A stretch of DNA of 11,020 bases from an uncultured Collinsella sp. (GTDB lineage Bacteria; Actinomycetota; Coriobacteriia; Coriobacteriales; Coriobacteriaceae). The position numbers and the translations under genes are program-made. Positions 6,050 to 11,020 of the stretch are shown piece after piece; within the stretch, counting starts at the first letter, position 1, and each line of letters begins with the position of its first letter. The notes beneath the pieces were generated by a model. That model was given only the letters and a program-made list of their open reading frames with translations. It had not been told where the DNA came from and searched no databases. The DNA is taken from positions 1 through 11,020 of the forward strand of contig USLO01000048.1 in NCBI GenBank assembly GCA_900555515.1, in the 5' to 3' direction.

Positions 6050-6769
6050 TTGATTCCCAAATACGAGGCGATAGCTGCAGATATTCGTCGAAGTATCGAG
6101 GATGGCGCTCTTAAACCGGGCGACAAGCTTCCCACCGTCGTTGAGTTCTGCGAGCTCTATAGCGTTTCAAAAATCACCGTCAAACGAGCTATTGAACAAA
6201 TCACCGAGGAAGGTCTTATTACCAGCCGACGCGGATCGGGTACCTACGTTAAGGACACGGCGGGACTTCCCGGCCAGGCGTTTTTCCAGGGCAAAAACGA
6301 CCGTGCCCAGGGTTTTTCGTATGAGCATCGCGGGGAGAAGGTGACCTCGGTGGTCTACGATTTCTCGATCGTTAATCCACCGGCGGACATCGCAGCCCAG
6401 CTGGGAATTGCCGAGGATGACTTTGCCTATCACGTCGTGCGCGTGCGTCAGGCCGATGAGAAGCCCATCGTTATCGAGTACACCTACATGCCCCTCGAGC
6501 TGATTCCAGGCCTTAAAAAGAAGGACCTGTACGGATCGGTCTACCGCTTCATCCGCGAGCAATGTGGGCTGAAGATTTCGAGCTTCCACCGTACTATTCG
6601 CGCCGTGGCAGCAACCGAGGAAGAAGCCGAGCGTCTGGACACCAAACTTGGCTCTCCCCTGCTCGAGCTCACCCAGATTGGCTTTTTGGACAGCGGCGCC
6701 GCCTTTGAGTATTCGGTCTCGCGCAACGTTGGCGACCGCTTTGAGTTGCACAACGTAACGTTGGCATAG
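6050..6769 (+). CDS. GntR-family transcriptional regulator, HutC subfamily with UTRA domain
   Basis: DNA-binding repressor or activator of 239 residues, the standard length of HutC-type GntR proteins. Residues 1-67 form the winged helix-turn-helix: YEAIAADIRRSIEDGALKPGDKLPT, then ELYSVSKITVKRAIEQITEEGLITSRRGSGTYV in two parts. Residues about 95-237 form the UTRA effector domain, with YHVVRVRQADEKPIVIEYTYMP and the end FEYSVSRNVGDRFE, which usually binds a small sugar phosphate or similar ligand. The start codon is TTG at 6050, with AAAGGAGG at 6038-6045; no ATG in frame gives a complete helix-turn-helix. It is followed by manA after 74 bases on the same strand and divergent from the glucokinase gene. 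Control of hexose use is therefore likely, but the ligand is unknown. Confidence 0.93.
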   Translation: MIPKYEAIAADIRRSIEDGALKPGDKLPTVVEFCELYSVSKITVKRAIEQITEEGLITSRRGSGTYVKDTAGLPGQAFFQGKNDRAQGFSYEHRGEKVTSVVYDFSIVNPPADIAAQLGIAEDDFAYHVVRVRQADEKPIVIEYTYMPLELIPGLKKKDLYGSVYRFIREQCGLKISSFHRTIRAVAATEEEAERLDTKLGSPLLELTQIGFLDSGAAFEYSVSRNVGDRFELHNVTLA

Positions 6770-6782
6770 GTTTTTGTAGTCA

Positions 6783-6822
6783 CGCGGGCGCTCGTTTTGA
6801 GCTGTTTTGTGCAACGCCCGCG
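6783..6822 (+). promoter_or_regulatory. GC-rich hairpin in the gntR-manA spacer
   Basis: CGCGGGCG (6783-6790) pairs perfectly with CGCCCGCG (6815-6822). Inside it, GCTC (6790-6793) and GAGC (6799-6802) can form a smaller stem. No T-run follows; the manA ribosome binding site GGGGG begins nine bases later. It is more likely an RNA-processing or translation-control structure than a terminator, so read-through into manA is expected. Confidence 0.4.
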
Positions 6823-6843
6823 CAACATAATGGGGGTATGAAT

Positions 6844-7776
6844 ATGTCCGATTTGATTAAACTGACGCCGATCTTCCACGAGAAGATCTGGGGTGGCCGC
6901 CAGCTCGAAACCGTATTTGGTTACGACATTCCCGAGGGTCCCATCGGTGAGTGCTGGGCCATCTCGGCCCATCCCAACGGTGACTGCCAGATTGCGGAGG
7001 GCCCGTATGCAGGCCACACGCTTTCATGGCTGTGGGCCGAGCACCGCGAGCTCTTTGGCAATTGCGAGGGCAAGGAGTTCCCGCTGCTCATTAAGATTCT
7101 GGATGCCAAGGACGACCTTTCAATCCAGATTCATCCCAACGACGAGTACGCCGCCAAGCACGAGAACGGCAGCCTGGGCAAAACCGAGTGCTGGTATGTG
7201 CTGGACTGCGAACCCGGTGCCACGATCATTGTCGGCCAGCGCGCGCACGACCGCGCCGAGGCTGCACAGATGATCGAGGAGGGCCGTTGGGACGAGATGC
7301 TCAACGTGCTGCCGATTCACAAGGGAGACTTTTTCCAGATCGACTCCGGCACCGTTCACGCCATCAAGACCGGCACGCTCATTTTGGAGACGCAGCAGTC
7401 GAGCGACGTGACATATCGCCTGTACGACTACGACCGCCCCGGCACCGACGGCAAACTGCGTCCACTGCACATTGAGCAGAGCCTCGACTGCATAAACTTT
7501 GATGCTCAGGCTCCGACCGACGGCACGGTGACCGCGCCCGAGGTGGACGGCGTGACCGAGCTCGAGTCTAGCTCCTGCTACACCGTCGATCGCGTACGCG
7601 TCGACGGCAGCAAAACCCTCGACCAGCGTTGGCCTTTCATGTGCCTGTCGGTCATCGACGGCGAAGGCACCGTCTGCGGCGACCCCGTCCACAAGGGAAG
7701 CCACCTGCTGGCTCCGAGCGCCGTCAGCTCCATTGACCTCGAAGGCAAGATGGAACTGATCGTCTCGCATCTGTAG
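6844..7776 (+). CDS. manA: Mannose-6-phosphate isomerase, type I (short form)
   Basis: Zinc enzyme that interconverts mannose-6-phosphate and fructose-6-phosphate in the cytoplasm, feeding mannose into glycolysis and supplying mannose-6-phosphate for sugar-nucleotide synthesis. Its 310 residues fit the short Bacillus-like form. The N-terminus has the family motif FHEKIWGG (11-18). The zinc ligands are visible as Gln95 and His97 in IQIHPND, Glu115 in KTECWY and His172 in GTVHAIK. The catalytic arginine is Arg192 in TYRLYDYDR. The C-terminal part (about 230-310) is a second cupin-like beta domain. I chose ATG 6844 over ATG 6838 because GGGGG at 6832-6836 sits seven bases from the former and one base from the latter. 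It is probably co-transcribed with the GntR gene. The hairpin at 7800-7839 lies downstream. Confidence 0.95.
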   Translation: MSDLIKLTPIFHEKIWGGRQLETVFGYDIPEGPIGECWAISAHPNGDCQIAEGPYAGHTLSWLWAEHRELFGNCEGKEFPLLIKILDAKDDLSIQIHPNDEYAAKHENGSLGKTECWYVLDCEPGATIIVGQRAHDRAEAAQMIEEGRWDEMLNVLPIHKGDFFQIDSGTVHAIKTGTLILETQQSSDVTYRLYDYDRPGTDGKLRPLHIEQSLDCINFDAQAPTDGTVTAPEVDGVTELESSSCYTVDRVRVDGSKTLDQRWPFMCLSVIDGEGTVCGDPVHKGSHLLAPSAVSSIDLEGKMELIVSHL

Positions 7777-7799
7777 ATCGCACCAACAACCCAAACGCA

Positions 7800-7839
7800 A
7801 CAAGGGGCTCCCCCGTCCACCAACGGGGGAGCCCCTTGT
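7800..7839 (+). terminator. Very stable hairpin after manA, probable transcript end
   Basis: A 17-bp perfect stem (7800-7816 with 7823-7839) with a 6-base loop CCACCA; the arms centre on AAGGGGCTCCCCC. It starts 24 bases after the manA stop. The bases after it are TCCATATATATC, so the U-tract of a classical terminator is missing. The placement still favours a role in ending or protecting the manA mRNA. It is symmetric enough to work for pcrA transcripts as well. Confidence 0.65.
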
Positions 7840-7920
7840 CCATATATATCAGCCCACCCGGCTCTCCAGATCAAAAAAGCGGACGAGCAGAGCGACGCCA
7901 ACAAGCAACGTTATCTAAGG

Positions 7921-8045
7921 ACCTGGACGGGCGTATGGGGCAACATCGATCGCGAGTTCCGCACGAGCCGGAGAGCACTTAATGTGCTCTCCGTGCGAGC
8001 AGGACTGCCCGAGCAGGCGATGTTGCCCCATACGCCCGCCCAGGT
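7921..8045. repeat. 125-base inverted-repeat element with two internal hairpins (candidate structured RNA or MITE)
   Basis: The outer arms 7921-7948 and 8018-8045 are reverse complements over 28 bases with one mismatch (7927/8039). Between them lie a 10-bp perfect hairpin (7969-7978 with 7984-7993, loop TTAAT) and a small hairpin CTGC/GCAG (8005-8008 with 8013-8016). Together they fold as a three-way junction on either strand. It lies nine bases after the pcrA stop and 81 bases after the manA hairpin, and codes for nothing visible. It has no T-run, so it is more than an ordinary terminator. Confidence 0.8.
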
Positions 8046-8054
8046 TCGCCGGGA

Positions 8055-10955
8055 TCACGACAGCTTGACGATCGGAGCAAAGCCCTTCATAAGCTTTTTG
8101 GTCTGGCCGGTCTTTTCGAATTGAACCTCGATCATGTCTCCGACGACCGAGATCACGGTACCCGTGCCAAAGGTCTTGTGGCTCACGATATCACCCGCGG
8201 CAAAGTCCTGCGACGCGCTGGCACGATCGACCTTGCGCTCCACCGTCGGCGACACCTTAGATGACGGCTTTTTGGCTCGCGGCGCACCCGAACCAAAGGT
8301 CGAGGCAACACGGCCGGCGTCGGGCGAGACCCCACGATGGCGCTCGGTCCCGTAGCTGCTGCCGCCAAAGAAGTCGTCGAAGCTCGATCCGCCGCGCGAA
8401 CCGGAACCGCCGGTCGAGCGCGTATGCGAACCGAACACCTTGCCGCCATACATATCCGAACCCATGCCCGAGCCAAAGGTGCCGTGACGGTCGCCGCGCT
8501 TCTCCCAGCCCGTGCCCTCAAAACCGGCAGAACCGATACCGCTAAACTCGATATCCTCAAACGGAATCTCATTGAGGAAACGCGAGCGCGGGTTGGCAGA
8601 GGTCGAGCCGTAGGTGCGACGCGTGGCCGCATAGGTCAGGAACAGGCGCTTACGGGCACGCGTGATGGCAACGTAGGCCAGGCGACGCTCCTCCTCGAGC
8701 TTGCCCGGGTCATCGCTGCCGCCAAAGTCGTGCACGTGCGGGAAGATACCCTCCTCCATGCCGGCCACGAACACCGCCGGGAACTCCAGGCCCTTGGCGG
8801 AGTGGATGGTCATCATGGTAATGGCATGCGTCTCGCCGGCCAGGGAATCCAAGTCGGAGCGCAGGGCCAGCCACTCCATGAGAGCGGGCAGCGCCTTGCA
8901 GGTGAGCGGGCCGTAGGTGCGCTCAATCTCGTCAGCATGCACGGCACCGGCGGGCAGCTCTGTCGGCGCGGCATACGCGTTGCCCGCGATGGCGGCGGCC
9001 AGGGCATCCTGCGGCGAGAGCGCCGGGGCGGCTAGACTATCGAGCGGATTGGAACCCGCGGCGTCACGCGCGCCAACGAGCGCCTCAAACGAGGATACCG
9101 GGGCAGACGGCCCCGGTTCGGGCGCAGGCGCGCTCACCACGACGGGCTCGGGCTCGGCGCTGACAGGCACATCGGCAACACCGGCAGCGCGCAGCTCTTC
9201 CAAGCTCTCGAGCGTACCTTCGATGTCCTCGTGCGTCTCCTCAAATTCGGCGGCGACGCCCAGGAATTCCTGGATGTTCTCGGCGCGGCTCTCGGACTCC
9301 ATGGTGCCCTCGGCGCGGAAAGCCTGCAGCAGGCCCGTCTTATCGACGATCATCTCGACGACGTCCTTGAGCTCGCCGTCCATGCGGCGACCTTCGCGCA
9401 CCAGCGAGACAAAGCTCGACAGGCCATTGCGCACCTTGGCGCTAAACATGCCTGTCTCGGCTGTTGCGATCTCGCAGGCCTGGAAGAACGAGCAACGGTT
9501 GTCGCGCGCCAGCTGCTCGATCTTTTGGATCGAGGTGGAGCCGATGCCGCGGCGCGGCGTGTTGATGACGCGCTTGACGCTCATCTCGTCGGCCGGGTTC
9601 ACGATCATCTTGAGGTAGGCCATGACGTCGCGGATCTCGGCGCGATCGAAGAATCGCGTGCCGCCCACGATCTTGTAGGGAACGCCCGCGCGCAGGAACA
9701 TATCTTCGAGAATACGCGACTGAGCGTTGGTGCGGTAGAACACGGCGATATCGTCGTAGCTCGTACCCTTGGCATGCAGCTTCTCGATCTCGCCGGCAAT
9801 CCAGCGGCCCTCGTCGCGCTCGTCGCTCGCCTGGAAGGCCTGGATTTTCTCGCCATCGCCCTCGGCCGTAAACAGGCGCTTGTCCTTGCGCTGAGAGTTG
9901 TGGCGCACCACGGCGTTGGCGGCGCTCAGGATGTGACCCGTGGAGCGGTAGTTCTGCTCCAGCTTGACGGTCTTGCAGTTTTTAAAGTCCTTCTCAAAGT
10001 CCAGGATATTGGTGATGTCGGCGCCACGCCAGCTATAAATGGACTGATCGTCGTCGCCCACGACCATGAGGTTTTGGTACTTGGCGGCCAGTAGGTTGGC
10101 GATCTCGTACTGGACGTGGTTGGTGTCCTGATACTCGTCGACGCTAATGTAGCGGAAGCGCTCCTGGTACTTGTCGAGCACCTCGGGGCGGGTGCGCAGC
10201 AGCTCGAGCGCGCGCACGAGCAGGTCGTCAAAGTCCATCGCATTGGCAGCGCGCAGGCGGCGTTCCAGCTCCAAGTAGACCTGTGCGGCCTTTTTATCGT
10301 TGGGGCTATCGGCGGACTTGAGCATGTCCTCGGGGCCGATCATGGCGTTTTTGGCCGAGCTGATCTTGCTGCGGATCATGTTGATGGGGAACTGCTTTTG
10401 CTCGATGCCGAGTGCCTGCATAATGTCTCGCACCATGCGCTTTGAGTCATCGTCATCGTAGATGGTGAACTGACCGGTGTATCCCAGCAGGTCGGCGTCC
10501 TCGCGCAGCATACGCACGCACATGGCATGGAAGGTGCATACCCACATGCCACGGGTGCCGCTGGGAATGAGTGCCGCCAGACGCTCACGCATCTCGGCCG
10601 CGGCCTTGTTGGTAAACGTAATGGCAAGGATCTGCCAGGGCTTAACGCCCAGGTCGCCGAGCATATGTGCGATACGGAAGGTCAAGACGCGGGTCTTGCC
10701 CGAGCCGGCGCCGGCAAGGACCAGCAGCGGGCCCTCGGTGGTCAGGACCGCCTCGCGCTGAGCGGGATTAAGGCTGTCGATGTCGACGAGCGGCTTGGCG
10801 GGCTTGGGCGCCGGCGCGGGAGCGTCGTAGATGTCGAGCGGAACGAGCTCGGGCTCCGGCGCAGCAGGGGCGGTGTATGCATCGAGCGGCACGGGTTCCG
10901 GCGCGGGCGGCACAGGTACCGCGACATTCTTTTCCCAGGGCAAGGGCTGGGTCAT
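8055..10955 (-). CDS. pcrA: UvrD/PcrA-type superfamily 1A DNA helicase
   Basis: ATP-driven 3'-5' helicase acting in DNA repair, replication-fork and recombination control. It has 966 residues against about 720-780 for usual PcrA. The helicase motifs are complete: Q motif NPAQREAV (63-70); Walker A AGAGSGKT (81-88, Lys87); motif Ia ITFTNKAAAEM (112-122); Walker B DEYQDT (273-278); motif III VGDDDQSIYSWRGA (299-312); motif IV QNYRS (334-338); motif V HSAKGLEF (718-725); motif VI EEERRLAYVAITRA (754-767). The C-terminus (918-966, GDIVSHKTFGTGTVISV) is the PcrA Tudor-like domain that contacts RNA polymerase. Three parts are extra: a Pro/Ala-rich N-terminal tail (1-58) with a duplicated PLD-Y motif; an Ala/Pro-rich insert in domain 2B (about 585-690); and a Gly/Ser-rich linker (about 805-905). 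The start has GAGGAG at 10967-10962. The minus orientation makes it convergent with manA. Confidence 0.97.
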   Translation of the reverse strand: MTQPLPWEKNVAVPVPPAPEPVPLDAYTAPAAPEPELVPLDIYDAPAPAPKPAKPLVDIDSLNPAQREAVLTTEGPLLVLAGAGSGKTRVLTFRIAHMLGDLGVKPWQILAITFTNKAAAEMRERLAALIPSGTRGMWVCTFHAMCVRMLREDADLLGYTGQFTIYDDDDSKRMVRDIMQALGIEQKQFPINMIRSKISSAKNAMIGPEDMLKSADSPNDKKAAQVYLELERRLRAANAMDFDDLLVRALELLRTRPEVLDKYQERFRYISVDEYQDTNHVQYEIANLLAAKYQNLMVVGDDDQSIYSWRGADITNILDFEKDFKNCKTVKLEQNYRSTGHILSAANAVVRHNSQRKDKRLFTAEGDGEKIQAFQASDERDEGRWIAGEIEKLHAKGTSYDDIAVFYRTNAQSRILEDMFLRAGVPYKIVGGTRFFDRAEIRDVMAYLKMIVNPADEMSVKRVINTPRRGIGSTSIQKIEQLARDNRCSFFQACEIATAETGMFSAKVRNGLSSFVSLVREGRRMDGELKDVVEMIVDKTGLLQAFRAEGTMESESRAENIQEFLGVAAEFEETHEDIEGTLESLEELRAAGVADVPVSAEPEPVVVSAPAPEPGPSAPVSSFEALVGARDAAGSNPLDSLAAPALSPQDALAAAIAGNAYAAPTELPAGAVHADEIERTYGPLTCKALPALMEWLALRSDLDSLAGETHAITMMTIHSAKGLEFPAVFVAGMEEGIFPHVHDFGGSDDPGKLEEERRLAYVAITRARKRLFLTYAATRRTYGSTSANPRSRFLNEIPFEDIEFSGIGSAGFEGTGWEKRGDRHGTFGSGMGSDMYGGKVFGSHTRSTGGSGSRGGSSFDDFFGGSSYGTERHRGVSPDAGRVASTFGSGAPRAKKPSSKVSPTVERKVDRASASQDFAAGDIVSHKTFGTGTVISVVGDMIEVQFEKTGQTKKLMKGFAPIVKLS

Positions 10956-11020
10956 GGGCGACTCCTCATCTGACGGACGGCGCGCCTGCGGGCAGCGCCA
11001 TAGTTTGAGCCGTACCAGTA
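10956..11020 (-). promoter_or_regulatory. Upstream region of pcrA
   Basis: These 65 bases hold the pcrA ribosome binding site GAGGAG (10967-10962), six bases from the ATG. No clear promoter is visible; AAACTATGGC on the minus strand near 11005 is a weak -10 candidate. The region continues beyond the window. Confidence 0.4.

Noticed and set aside
6838..6843. ATG at 6838 as the manA start
   Set aside because: The GGGGG ribosome binding site ends one base before it, too close. The ATG at 6844 has normal spacing and gives the usual N-terminus.
7921..8045. The pcrA-proximal inverted repeat read as a plain terminator or as an insertion-sequence end
   Set aside because: No U-tract follows either arm, no transposase or target duplication is present, and the internal hairpins are not explained by a terminator.
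8055..8300. A tandem-repeat or CRISPR-like reading of the Gly/Ser-rich coding DNA of pcrA (about 8240-8540)
   Set aside because: Repeats are irregular and follow the reading frame; there are no spacers of constant length.

Overview
The window looks like ordinary chromosomal backbone from a high-GC Gram-positive of the Coriobacteriia, most likely a Collinsella-like gut actinobacterium. This is an inference from the G/C-rich third codon positions, strong AGGAGG-type ribosome binding sites, and the family flavour of the proteins: a type Ic aspartate aminotransferase, a short family II pyrophosphatase, a ROK glucokinase, and PcrA with a long Pro/Ala-rich N-terminus. No database search was possible. 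There is no CRISPR array, transposase, phage gene or defence locus. What is unusual lies between the genes, not in them.

Layout. Positions 1-1262 (minus) hold a class I aminotransferase cut by the window edge near its C-terminus. It is divergent from a small gene of unknown function at 1413-1667 (plus). That small gene converges on a minus-strand block: nhaA (Na+/H+ antiporter, 3400-2042), ppaC (Mn-dependent inorganic pyrophosphatase, 4591-3668) and a ROK-family glucokinase (5713-4760). ppaC has its own strong terminator, so nhaA is probably transcribed separately. Across a 336-base AT-rich divergent intergenic region, a HutC/UTRA-type GntR regulator (6050-6769, TTG start) and a type I mannose-6-phosphate isomerase (6844-7776) run on the plus strand, probably as an operon. 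The last gene is the PcrA/UvrD-type helicase (10955-8055, minus), convergent with manA.

How the genes may work together. Glucokinase, the GntR regulator and ManA form a plausible hexose-phosphate entry module: glucose to glucose-6-phosphate, and mannose-6-phosphate to fructose-6-phosphate. The regulator sits between the two enzymes and could control one or both. NhaA and PpaC are housekeeping functions (ion/pH homeostasis, pyrophosphate removal). The aminotransferase serves amino-acid metabolism, and PcrA serves DNA repair and replication.

The non-coding DNA is rich in structure. The notable items are: (a) a 125-base, 28-bp-armed inverted repeat with two internal hairpins, directly after pcrA; (b) a 188-base interval bounded by 13-nt inverted repeats, whose right copy forms the loop side of a terminator; (c) a terminator-like hairpin in the nhaA leader just before its ribosome binding site; (d) a 17-nt near-direct repeat plus palindrome after glk; (e) an imperfect 14-bp hairpin in the glk leader. 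These are candidates for lineage-specific repeats, structured RNAs or attenuators. No new protein system is visible.
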